Shown here one piece after another: positions 25,186 through 33,069 of a stretch of DNA of 64,000 nucleotides. The stretch spans positions 62,001 through 126,000 of the forward strand of contig NZ_JAELUP010000103.1 in the NCBI RefSeq assembly GCF_016424485.1, read 5' to 3'. The notes under the pieces were generated by a model. It was not told the origin of the DNA. It made no database searches and saw only the letters and a list, made by a program, of their open reading frames with translations. Source of the stretch: Paenibacillus roseus (GTDB lineage Bacteria > Bacillota > Bacilli > Paenibacillales > Paenibacillaceae). Every line of letters starts with the position of its first letter. Positions within the stretch are counted from its first letter, which is position 1. Both the position numbers and the translations under genes were made by a program.

Positions 25186-27369
25186 ATGGGCATTGAGCAG
25201 TTACTCGAAAAGGCATCGGCCTATCTAAAAGAGCCGGAATTACAGCGCATCCGGGAAGCCTATGATTTTGCAGAGCAGGCTCACCACGGGCAGATCAGAA
25301 AATCAGGCGAACCTTATATTTTGCATCCTGTTGCTGTTGCCGATATTTTGGTGAACATGCAAATGGATGTTATTTCGATTATCGCTGCCCTGCTGCATGA
25401 TGTGGTGGAGGATACGACTGTCGCGCTGGAGGAAGTCAGAACCCGCTTTGGCGAGACATGCGCCATGCTCGTTGATGGCTTGACCAAGCTGGAGAAGATT
25501 CAATTCCGCTCCAAAGAAGAGCAGCAGAATGAAAACTACCGCAAAATGTTTGTGGCGATGGCCCAGGATATCCGGGTTATTCTGATCAAGTTGGCCGATC
25601 GCCTTCATAATATGCGAACGCTGAAATTCCAGTCTGAGGAAGCACAGCGTCGGATTGCATACGAGACGCTGGAGATTTTCTGTCCGATTGCGCATCGGCT
25701 CGGTATTTCCGCGATCAAATGGGAGATGGAGGACATTGCCCTCCGTTACCTAAACCCGCAGCAGTATTATCGGATTGCCAATCTGATGAAGAAGAAGCGC
25801 GCCGAGCGCGAGAAGCATATCGAGGATGTCATCAGCCGGATTGATGAGAAGCTGGAGGAAATGTCCATTGAGGGGGACATCTCTGGCCGTCCGAAGCATA
25901 TATACAGCATTTATAAGAAAATGAACGAGAAGAACAAGCAGTTCAATGAGATCTATGATCTGCTTGCCATTCGCATCATTGTCGACAATATTAAGGACTG
26001 CTATGCAACGTTAGGCATTATTCATACGCTGTGGCGTCCGATGCCGGGTCGGTTCAAAGACTACATTGCTATGCCGAAAACAAATATGTACCAGTCGCTG
26101 CATACAACCGTCATTGGACCGAATGGCGAGCCGACAGAGGTACAAATTCGTACCTGGGAGATGCACCGTACCAGTGAGTACGGGATCGCGGCGCATTGGG
26201 CCTATAAAGAGGGCACTCATGTTTCCGAAGGCAATCTTGGAGACAAAGTGACCTGGTTCCGTGAAATTCTGGAGCTGCAAAATGATACGCGCGATGCTGC
26301 GGAATTCGTAGAGTCGCTTAAGATGGATTTCTTCTCCGATTTAGTATTTGTATTTACGCCAAAAGGTGAAGTGTTCGAGCTTCCGGCCGGTTCCGTGCCG
26401 CTAGATTTTGCGTACCGGGTGCATACCGAGGTCGGGAATCGGACGATCGGAGCGAAGGTCAACGGACGTATCGTCCCGCTGGATCACAAGCTGAAGACTG
26501 GGGATATCGTTGAAATTCTCACCTCCAAACATTCCTACGGGCCAAGCCAGGATTGGGTCAAGATTGCTCAATCCTCTCATGCCCGGACGAAAATTCGCCA
26601 ATGGTTCAAGAAAGAACGGCGCGAGGAGAATGTTATCAAGGGCCGTGAGATGCTGGAGCGCGAGCTGAAGCGTCTGGGGCTGGAGCCATCCGCCTGGCTG
26701 ACAGATGACAAGTTGATGGAAGTAGCCGGCAAGTTCGCTTTCAATGATATTGAAGATATGCTTTCAGCTATCGGCTTCAGCGGCATTACGGCTGCGCAGA
26801 TTGTTACCCGGCTGACAGAGAAGCTGCGTAAGGAGGCCGAAGAGTCCAGTCAAATCGAGCTGACGAGCGAGATGAAGGAGATGAAGGCTCCTTCCCAAGT
26901 GAAGAAAAGCCGCCCGACTCACGGTGTCCGTGTCAAAGGCGTGAACAATCTGCTGGTAAGGTTTGCACGTTGCTGCAATCCGGTTCCAGGCGACCAGATT
27001 ATCGGGTACATTACACGGGGACGCGGCGTATCTGTGCATCGGCTGGATTGCCCGAACATCCCGCTTGGCGCTGACGGCGAGGAAGCAGCCAGGGTGATCG
27101 AGGTGCAGTGGGAGGATACGATCGAAGCGAATTATAGCGTCGATATCGAAATTACGGGGCATGACCGCCGCGGGCTTCTGAATGAGGTGCTGCAGGCTGT
27201 TTCCGAGAGCAAGACCAATATTGCTGCGGTGTCGGGCCGTTCAGACAAGAACAAGATTTCCATGATTCATATGACGATATTGATTCGGAATATTGAGCAT
27301 TTGCAGGCTGTCGTTGAGAAAATTAAGCGGGTCAAGGACGTTTACTCTGTACAGCGCATTATGCAGTAG
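25186..27369 (+). CDS. relA: Bifunctional (p)ppGpp synthetase/hydrolase
   Basis: A 727-residue long RSH enzyme that makes and degrades (p)ppGpp in the stringent response. Domains in order are HD hydrolase (HDVVEDT near residue 70), synthetase (GRFKDYIAMPKTNMYQSLHT near residue 290), TGS (about 390-450), a zinc-finger-like region (FARCCNPVPGDQIIGY) and a C-terminal ACT domain (about 650-727). Both catalytic sites look intact. AAAGGGAAG precedes ATG 25186. dtd follows after 12 nt. Confidence 0.96.
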   Translation: MGIEQLLEKASAYLKEPELQRIREAYDFAEQAHHGQIRKSGEPYILHPVAVADILVNMQMDVISIIAALLHDVVEDTTVALEEVRTRFGETCAMLVDGLTKLEKIQFRSKEEQQNENYRKMFVAMAQDIRVILIKLADRLHNMRTLKFQSEEAQRRIAYETLEIFCPIAHRLGISAIKWEMEDIALRYLNPQQYYRIANLMKKKRAEREKHIEDVISRIDEKLEEMSIEGDISGRPKHIYSIYKKMNEKNKQFNEIYDLLAIRIIVDNIKDCYATLGIIHTLWRPMPGRFKDYIAMPKTNMYQSLHTTVIGPNGEPTEVQIRTWEMHRTSEYGIAAHWAYKEGTHVSEGNLGDKVTWFREILELQNDTRDAAEFVESLKMDFFSDLVFVFTPKGEVFELPAGSVPLDFAYRVHTEVGNRTIGAKVNGRIVPLDHKLKTGDIVEILTSKHSYGPSQDWVKIAQSSHARTKIRQWFKKERREENVIKGREMLERELKRLGLEPSAWLTDDKLMEVAGKFAFNDIEDMLSAIGFSGITAAQIVTRLTEKLRKEAEESSQIELTSEMKEMKAPSQVKKSRPTHGVRVKGVNNLLVRFARCCNPVPGDQIIGYITRGRGVSVHRLDCPNIPLGADGEEAARVIEVQWEDTIEANYSVDIEITGHDRRGLLNEVLQAVSESKTNIAAVSGRSDKNKISMIHMTILIRNIEHLQAVVEKIKRVKDVYSVQRIMQ

Positions 27370-27381
27370 GGAGGGAACGGC

Positions 27382-27828
27382 ATGAGAGTTGTAGTACAGC
27401 GCAGCAAGACTGCTTCGGTGGCTGTTGACGGAGAAATAGTCGGCCAAATTGATCAGGGACTGGTGCTGCTGGTCGGCGTGACCCATGAGGATACGGATGC
27501 TGATGCTCGCTGGTTGGCGGACAAAATTGCCGGACTGCGGATCTTCGAAGACGAGCAGGGGAAAATGAATCTGAGCATTGCCGATATTGGCGGCCAGGTT
27601 TTGTCGATCTCCCAATTTACGCTGTACGGAGATTGCCGCAAAGGTAGAAGGCCCAATTTCATGAATGCCGCCAGACCGGAGTTGGCCGAGCCGTTATATG
27701 AAACCTTCAACAGCATGCTGAGGGAAGCCGGACTTCCAGTTGCTACCGGACGTTTTGGATCAATGATGGATGTGTCGCTGACAAACTGGGGTCCGGTTAC
27801 GTTAATTTTAGATAGCAAAGTACAATAA
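27382..27828 (+). CDS. dtd: D-aminoacyl-tRNA deacylase
   Basis: A 148-residue editing enzyme that removes D-amino acids from tRNA. The family motifs LSISQFTLYGDCRKGRRPNF (about residues 74-93) and SLTNWGPVTLIL near the C-terminus are present; the usual NxGPVT motif appears here as NWGPVT. AGGGAGG precedes ATG 27382, and it forms an operon with relA. In Bacillus an amidase gene (lytH-like) follows; here there is none. Confidence 0.95.
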   Translation: MRVVVQRSKTASVAVDGEIVGQIDQGLVLLVGVTHEDTDADARWLADKIAGLRIFEDEQGKMNLSIADIGGQVLSISQFTLYGDCRKGRRPNFMNAARPELAEPLYETFNSMLREAGLPVATGRFGSMMDVSLTNWGPVTLILDSKVQ

Positions 27829-28216
27829 TCCGTATGAAGAAGGCCGGGACCGGTGCACACTAAGGGGAGAGCAATCTCTTGGAAGGGGTGAACCGGTCCT
27901 TATGCGTCAATCTGACAAGGAGCTGGGAGTTTTGCGAGGGGCCGGGAGGCTTCTGCATCTTGAGCGCAGAGAGGCGCTCGCCTGCTACAGACTCGACGGG
28001 GAAGTGCAGAAGGACGCCGCTGATTCGCGGGGCGTGTCTGCAAGCGGCCCCTGTTTCTTCAAAACTGTTTACGTTTGCGAGATCAATTGAACGGAAGAAA
28101 CGAAAAGGAAACCGCTTTACATTTTGTAATAGAACTGTAATGTGGCTAACATCTTTGTTTAACAGACCCAGTCTATAATGATATTCGACCCCCTTTTTTA
28201 AATATACATTCATTTG
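27829..28216. other. Gene-poor region with inverted repeats, dtd-hisS interval
   Basis: I do not recognise a gene here. GGACCGGTGCAC (about 27846) pairs with GTGAACCGGTCC (about 27888) around the purine run AAGGGGAGAG, and CTTCTGCA (about 27950) pairs with TGCAGAAG (about 28006). A 62-codon reading frame at 27902-28090 has an AAGGGGTG 11 nt upstream, but the protein is unfamiliar and its composition is not gene-like. A TATAAT at 28174-28179 has no clear -35. Confidence 0.4.
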
Positions 28217-28248
28217 GACCTGCGGCTGTGATGCTGGCAGGTTTTTTT
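28217..28248 (+). terminator. Orphan intrinsic terminator
   Basis: GACCTGC pairs with GCAGGT around a 13-nt loop, followed by seven T. It lies 390 bp after dtd with no gene in between, so it may end a long dtd tail or a small untranslated RNA. Confidence 0.55.
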
Positions 28249-28561
28249 CTAAGTATAAGAATTTTTAAAGTTCCTTCTATAAATGGATCAACCAAAAAAT
28301 TAGTGGTTGACATCGAGGAGATAGCAGCGAAGGGGCAGAGGAATTGTGGAGAAACGAACGTGGTCGCCTTTAAAGCCCGATTCCCCCATCCTATAAAGGA
28401 ATCGTGCTTTAACAGCGATCGGAAGAATCCTCTGCCACGCAGCGTTCCCTCCTTATTAGAAGGCAACCACTAATTTTGGTTTTAAGCCCTATAAATAAGC
28501 CTATATTTTTCCTCGAAACGAAGTTTTGCCCGTCAAAGGACGGCAAAGCCGTTTACGCTTG
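28249..28561. repeat. Longest copy of the composite dispersed repeat
   Basis: This copy holds all the parts seen singly elsewhere: a left arm (AAGAATTTTTAAAGTTCC, then CTATAAATGG), a nested palindromic unit at 28290-28482, the right arm CCTATAAATAAGCC, and the signature unit at 28515-28561 ending GACGGCAAAGCCGTTTACGC. The nested unit has inverted ends (28290-28309 against 28464-28482) and inner inverted segments (GGGGCAGAGGAATT against AATCCTCTGCC). It has no coding potential. It begins at the T-run of the terminator just before it and stops 13 bp before the hisS promoter. Confidence 0.8.
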
Positions 28562-28574
28562 GTCCACAAGATTC

Positions 28575-28603
28575 TTGACTTTCCGGGTTGTTGCAGGTAA
28601 AAT
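28575..28603 (+). promoter_or_regulatory. SigA-type promoter of the hisS-aspS T-box transcript
   Basis: TTGACT (28575-28580) and TAAAAT (28598-28603) are separated by 17 bp, about 30 bp upstream of the conserved start of the T-box leader. Confidence 0.75.
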
Positions 28604-28632
28604 CAATAATCAGTATATCCAATCGATTCAGT

Positions 28633-28905
28633 GATGGGACAAAGTAACCCGCAATACGTATGCAGAGAGGGATGCCTTAGGCTGCAAGCATCCTTATGGT
28701 GAACGGGCGAACAGACCTCCCGGAGAACATCCGGCGAACCTTTCTGTCTATGACAGGGTATTAGCCGATATGCGATTAGCGGGCGTTAACCGCTTGAGCG
28801 GAACTGGGGTGATGGCTCCAGAACCGGAATGTGGGTGGTACCACGGGAGATGATGACTCTCGTCCCTGACTGTTTGGTCAGTGGCGGGGGTCTTTTTGAT
28901 TTTAT
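28633..28905 (+). promoter_or_regulatory. T-box riboswitch of hisS-aspS
   Basis: The leader starts with GATGGGACAAAGTAA, typical of the base of Stem I, and contains the T-box element GGGTGGTACCACGG (28832-28845), which pairs with the acceptor end of uncharged tRNA. A terminator stem (CTGAC/GTCAG extended by flanking pairs, then GGGGGTCTTTTT) follows at about 28855-28905. By position it should respond to uncharged tRNA-His. The T-box has CCACGG where CCGCG is usual. Confidence 0.88.
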
Positions 28906-28924
28906 CAGGCTGGAGGGGACGATC

Positions 28925-30190
28925 ATGGCGTTTCAAAAACCGCCAGGCACACAGGATATTTTGCCCGGTACAACAGAGAAATGGCAATTTGTTGAGGAAA
29001 AAGCGCGGGATATTTGCCGCCGCTTTAATTTTCGGGAAATCCGCACGCCGATGTTTGAAGCGACCGAACTGTTTCAACGCGGGGTCGGAGAGACGACGGA
29101 TATTGTCGAGAAGGAAATGTACACCTTTACCGACCGCGGCAACCGCAGCTTGACTCTGCGGCCTGAAGGTACGGCAGGTGTTATGCGGGCTTATGTAGAG
29201 AACAAACTGTACGGGGAGCCGGATGTATCGAAGCTCTATTACGTCGGTCCAATGTTCCGCTATGAGCGGCAGCAGGCCGGACGTTACCGGCAGTTCCACC
29301 AATTCGGTATTGAGGCGCTGGGCTCGGATTCGCCTGCTCTGGACGCGGAAGTTATTGCGCTGGCCTATACCTTCTACAATGAAGTGGGACTCAAAGGGGT
29401 GCGAGTAGAGATCAATTCGGTTGGCACGTCGGCGATTCGCGCCCAATTTCGCGACAAGCTGCTGGCATTCCTGCTGCCGAAGCGCGAACTGCTCTGCAAA
29501 GACTGCCAGTCCCGCATGGAGCGCAATCCGCTTCGTGTGCTGGACTGCAAGACGGATCAGCATCATTTTGAAGGGGCGCCCTCCATACTGGACAGCTTGG
29601 ATGAGGAATGCCGCATTCATTTTGAACAGGTACAGAGCAATCTGCAGGCGATGAATATTCCGTTTACGATTAATCCGAAGCTCGTTCGCGGGCTGGATTA
29701 TTATACGCATACCGCTTTTGAATTCAAGGCGGAGGGTATCGGTTCCATTGATACGATCGGGGGCGGTGGACGCTTTAACGGACTGATTGAGGAGATTGGC
29801 GGACCTAGCCAGCCTGGGGTCGGCCTGGCCATCGGCCTGGAGCGGACCGTCATGCTGCTTGCGGGACAAGAGGCTGAGCTTGAAAAGCGCAGCCGGATCG
29901 ATATTTATCTGGTTGCACTGGGCGAGCAGGCTGAACAAAGAATCAGCGGCTTGTTGTATGAGCTGAGGTTGCGCGGAATTTCTGCCGAGCGTGACTACCT
30001 GGGCCGCAAGATGAAGGCGCAGATGAAATCGGCGGACCGTCTTCAGGCCAGATTTACGGCCATCTTGGGTGATGACGAGCTGGATCGAGGCGAAATCGCA
30101 CTGAAAAACATGGCAAACGGGGAGCAGCGCACGGTTGCTTTATCACAGCTTGCCGATGAATTAATACAATCACTTAAAGGGGATGTATAG
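28925..30190 (+). CDS. hisS: Histidyl-tRNA synthetase
   Basis: A 421-residue class II synthetase. Motif 2 is YVGPMFRYERQQAGRYRQFHQ, the histidine motifs are LVRGLDYYTHTAFEF and GGGRFNGL, and motif 3 is GVGLAIGLERTVMLL. The C-terminal anticodon-binding domain covers about residues 325-421. I chose ATG 28925 after GGAGGGGA; a longer in-frame reading from 28829 starts inside the T-box and cannot be real. aspS follows after 3 nt, so both synthetases share the T-box. Confidence 0.95.
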   Translation: MAFQKPPGTQDILPGTTEKWQFVEEKARDICRRFNFREIRTPMFEATELFQRGVGETTDIVEKEMYTFTDRGNRSLTLRPEGTAGVMRAYVENKLYGEPDVSKLYYVGPMFRYERQQAGRYRQFHQFGIEALGSDSPALDAEVIALAYTFYNEVGLKGVRVEINSVGTSAIRAQFRDKLLAFLLPKRELLCKDCQSRMERNPLRVLDCKTDQHHFEGAPSILDSLDEECRIHFEQVQSNLQAMNIPFTINPKLVRGLDYYTHTAFEFKAEGIGSIDTIGGGGRFNGLIEEIGGPSQPGVGLAIGLERTVMLLAGQEAELEKRSRIDIYLVALGEQAEQRISGLLYELRLRGISAERDYLGRKMKAQMKSADRLQARFTAILGDDELDRGEIALKNMANGEQRTVALSQLADELIQSLKGDV

Positions 30191-30193
30191 ACC

Positions 30194-31996
30194 ATGTTAA
30201 AAACACATCATTGTGGAAGCTTGTCGAAGGCAGATGTAGGACAAACTGTAATCCTGAACGGCTGGGTACAGCGCCGCCGCGACCTTGGGGGCGTATTGTT
30301 CATTGATCTGCGCGACCGCAGCGGTATTGTACAAATCGTATTCAACCCGGATTTCTCCGGTGAGGCGCTGGAAATTGCTGATCGTGCCCGCAATGAATTT
30401 GTACTGGCTGTAAAAGGTGACGTCGTCGAGCGCGACCCGGAGACATTCAACGCAAATCTGGCTACCGGAGAAATTGAAGTCCGCGTGACAGAGATTGAAG
30501 TGCTGAACACAGCGAAAACACCTCCATTTCCGATTGAAGATGGCGTGGAAGTGGATGAGTCGCTGCGTCTGAAATATCGCTATCTGGACCTGCGTCGTCC
30601 GGAAATGCAAAACACGCTGCTGCTTCGCTCCAAATCTGCGAAAATTTTCCGTGATTTTCTTGACGGCAAAGAATTCGTAGAGGTAGAGACGCCAATTCTG
30701 ATCAAGAGTTCGCCAGAAGGGGCACGCGATTACCTGGTGCCAAGCCGCGTACATCCGGAGGAGTTCTTCGCACTCCCGCAATCGCCGCAAATTTACAAGC
30801 AGCTTCTGATGGTTAGTGGACTTGAAAAATATTATCAAATTGCCCGCTGCTTCCGCGACGAGGATTTGCGCGCTGACCGCCAGCCGGAATTTACCCAAGT
30901 GGACATTGAAACTTCCTTCATGAACCAGGATCAATTGCTTGGGCTGATGGAGCAATTGATGGTAAGGCTGTTCAAGGAAACCGTCAATGTGGATCTGCCA
31001 GTACCGTTCCAGCGGATCAGTCATGCGGATGCCATGAACAAATATGGCTCGGACAAGCCGGATCTGCGTTTTGGTCTGGAAATTGAGGAAATTACCGATA
31101 TCGTATCCACCAGTGACGTCAAAGTTTTCGCAAGCATTGCAGCAGGCGGGGGTGTGGTTAAAGCAATCAACGCCAAAGGTTGCGCAAGCTGGAGCCGCAA
31201 GGAGCTTGATGATCTGCAGCCGTTCGCTGCCCGCTACGGCGGCAAAGGTTTGGCATGGGTAACGGTGAAAGAAGGCGAATGGCGCGGACCGATCGTCAAA
31301 TTCTTCAAGCCGGAGGAAATCGAAGCGCTGACGGAGCGTCTTGGCGTTGAGGAAGGCGACCTGCTGTTGTTCTCCGCAGACAAGAAGAAAGTCGTTGCCG
31401 ATGTGCTTGGCAATTTGCGGCTTAAAATCGGACGCGACCTCGGCCTGATCAACGAGTCCGAATACAAATTTGCCTGGGTTGTCGACTTCCCGCTGCTCGG
31501 CTGGGATGAGGAAGCCAAGCGCTACGTAGCAGAGCATCATCCGTTCACCCGTCCGAAGGACGAGGATCTGCATTTGTTCGAATCCGATCCAGGCGCTATC
31601 CGTGCTCAAGCTTATGACCTCGTGCTGAACGGTTATGAAGTAGGCGGCGGTTCCATGCGGATTTTCAAACGTGATGTACAAGAGAAAATGTTCCATGCGC
31701 TTGGCTTTACAATGGAGGAGGCGCATGACAAGTTCGGCTACTTGCTTGATGCGTTCGAATACGGTACGCCTCCGCACGGCGGCATCGCCTTCGGTTTTGA
31801 CCGTCTGGTCATGCTGCTCGCGGGCCGAACCAATCTGCGAGAGACGATTGCATTTCCGAAGACGGCAAGCGCCACCGAACTGCTGTCCGGTGCTCCGTCT
31901 CCGGTTGATCTCTCTCAACTGGAGCAGCTTCATATTCGCACTGTGCCAAAGCCTGGGGTGAAGCCTGCGGCCGCGCCAACAGAGCAACAAGCGTAA
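30194..31996 (+). CDS. aspS: Aspartyl-tRNA synthetase
   Basis: A 600-residue bacterial-type AspRS with an N-terminal OB anticodon-binding domain (GWVQRRRDLGGVLFIDLRDR), class II motif 2 (FRDEDLRADRQPEFTQ), a GAD insertion domain (about residues 290-420) and motif 3 (GIAFGFDRLVMLLAG). The last 20 residues, rich in proline and alanine, are a short extension. Whether it is discriminating or non-discriminating cannot be read here. It is translated from the hisS message. Confidence 0.95.
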   Translation: MLKTHHCGSLSKADVGQTVILNGWVQRRRDLGGVLFIDLRDRSGIVQIVFNPDFSGEALEIADRARNEFVLAVKGDVVERDPETFNANLATGEIEVRVTEIEVLNTAKTPPFPIEDGVEVDESLRLKYRYLDLRRPEMQNTLLLRSKSAKIFRDFLDGKEFVEVETPILIKSSPEGARDYLVPSRVHPEEFFALPQSPQIYKQLLMVSGLEKYYQIARCFRDEDLRADRQPEFTQVDIETSFMNQDQLLGLMEQLMVRLFKETVNVDLPVPFQRISHADAMNKYGSDKPDLRFGLEIEEITDIVSTSDVKVFASIAAGGGVVKAINAKGCASWSRKELDDLQPFAARYGGKGLAWVTVKEGEWRGPIVKFFKPEEIEALTERLGVEEGDLLLFSADKKKVVADVLGNLRLKIGRDLGLINESEYKFAWVVDFPLLGWDEEAKRYVAEHHPFTRPKDEDLHLFESDPGAIRAQAYDLVLNGYEVGGGSMRIFKRDVQEKMFHALGFTMEEAHDKFGYLLDAFEYGTPPHGGIAFGFDRLVMLLAGRTNLRETIAFPKTASATELLSGAPSPVDLSQLEQLHIRTVPKPGVKPAAAPTEQQA

Positions 31997-32030
31997 GGCA
32001 AGGCAGATCAAAGCAAATTCAAGATTGAAT

Positions 32031-32062
32031 CGTCAGGCCAAGTTTCCCGACTCGGCCTGACG
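32031..32062 (+). other. Hairpin between aspS and tcdA
   Basis: CGTCAGGCC (32031-32039) and GGCCTGACG (32054-32062) form a perfect 9-bp stem. No T-run follows, so it may be an mRNA processing or stabilising stem and not a terminator. Confidence 0.5.
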
Positions 32063-32093
32063 TGCTGCATGGGAGAGAAAGGAGACGGTATGA

Positions 32094-32849
32094 ATGCTAC
32101 ATCAATTTTCCCGTACGGAACTGGCAATCGGGCCTGAGGGTCTGGAAGTAATGAAGGGCAGTACGGTAGCTGTACTGGGGATCGGCGGCGTCGGCTCTAT
32201 CGCGGCTGAAGCGCTGGCGCGTACTGGAGTCGGGCGAATCATTTTGATTGACAAGGACGTTGTCGATATTACGAATGTGAATCGGCAAATTCACGCTTTG
32301 ATAACAACGATAGGACAGCCGAAGGCAGAGCTGATGCAAGAGCGCATCAAGCTGATCAATCCCGAGTGTGATGTAATTGCGCTTAAAATGTTCTACACCG
32401 AAGAAACCTATGAGAAGCTGTTTGAATATGAGCTGGATTATATAGTGGATGCCTCGGATACGATTGAATACAAGATTCATCTGATCAAGCAGTGTCTGGA
32501 GCGCAAAATCGAAGTCATTTCCAGTATGGGTGCAGCCAACAAAATGGACCCGAGCCGCTTCCAGGTAGCTGATATTTCCAAAACATCAGTAGATCCGATT
32601 GCCAGAGTGGTCAGACAGCGCCTGCGCAAGGAAGGTATCAAAAAAGGGGTCAAAGTTGTTTTCTCTACCGAAGAACCTATGAAGCCGCGCGAGGATGTCA
32701 CAGAGCGGATTGTTCCAGAGAATGCTCCTAAAATCCGCAAGGCAAAACAGCCGCCAGCAAGCAATGCTTTCGTACCGCCAGTTGCCGGACTGATTATGGT
32801 AAGCGTGGTTGTAAAGGACTTGCTGGAGAAAAACGGTATTAAGATTTAG
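32094..32849 (+). CDS. tcdA: tRNA threonylcarbamoyladenosine dehydratase
   Basis: A 251-residue ThiF/E1-like enzyme (YrvM type) that cyclises t6A37 to ct6A in tRNA using ATP. The nucleotide-binding motif is VAVLGIGGVGSIAAEALART (about residues 26-45), followed by DKDVVDITNVNRQIHA and the catalytic-region SSMGAANKMDP, where a cysteine occurs in some relatives. AAAGGAG lies 9 nt before ATG 32094. In the Bacillus order rarA is next; here the transporter and mannan genes intervene. Confidence 0.92.
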   Translation: MLHQFSRTELAIGPEGLEVMKGSTVAVLGIGGVGSIAAEALARTGVGRIILIDKDVVDITNVNRQIHALITTIGQPKAELMQERIKLINPECDVIALKMFYTEETYEKLFEYELDYIVDASDTIEYKIHLIKQCLERKIEVISSMGAANKMDPSRFQVADISKTSVDPIARVVRQRLRKEGIKKGVKVVFSTEEPMKPREDVTERIVPENAPKIRKAKQPPASNAFVPPVAGLIMVSVVVKDLLEKNGIKI

Positions 32850-32895
32850 CTTAGAGTTAAAGACAACCAGTTTAAAACGTTGTGATCGGAATCTC

Positions 32896-32932
32896 AAGCG
32901 GCTGTCTCTACTTTAGAGCGGCCGCCTTTTTT
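32896..32932 (+). terminator. Intrinsic terminator after tcdA
   Basis: AAGCGGCTGTCTCT pairs with AGAGCGGCCGCCTT with small mismatches and runs into a T tract. Confidence 0.75.
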
Positions 32933-32937
32933 GAAAA

Positions 32938-33034
32938 TATAAGAATTTATAAAGTTCCCTTTGTAAATAAGCTTATATTTCACCACGAAACGAAGCTTTT
33001 GCCCGTCAAAGGACGGCAAAGCCGTTTGCGCTCG
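32938..33034. repeat. Short copy of the dispersed repeat (arms plus signature unit)
   Basis: It has the left arm AGAATTTATAAAGTTCCC, then TTTGTAAATAAGCTTATATTT joined directly to the signature unit (32987-33034, GACGGCAAAGCCGTTTGCGC). Compared with the copy at 28249-28561, the nested palindromic unit is absent. It starts 5 bp after the terminator T-run. Confidence 0.75.
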
Positions 33035-33069
33035 AATGTGGGAAACAAATGCTAGGGGTGTATTATGCT

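Noticed and set aside
27902..28090. A 62-codon frame after dtd with a possible ribosome binding site
   Set aside because: The protein is unfamiliar, no conserved gene is expected at this size here, and the DNA is full of inverted repeats; I list the interval as gene-free.
28228..28473. An 81-codon frame across the repeat
   Set aside because: It lies within the composite repeat, and the other copies of the repeat do not keep the frame open.
28748..29938. A 396-codon open frame on the minus strand over the hisS T-box and hisS
   Set aside because: It runs through the T-box leader and the synthetase motifs in antisense and has no start site of its own.
30197..32011. A 604-codon open frame on the minus strand opposite aspS
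   Set aside because: It mirrors a highly biased coding strand, has no ribosome binding site, and its translation resembles no family, while aspS on the plus strand is certain.
31997..32093. A 6S RNA gene after aspS, a position I associate with Bacillus
   Set aside because: Only about 97 bp separate aspS and tcdA, holding one 9-bp hairpin, too short for a 6S RNA.
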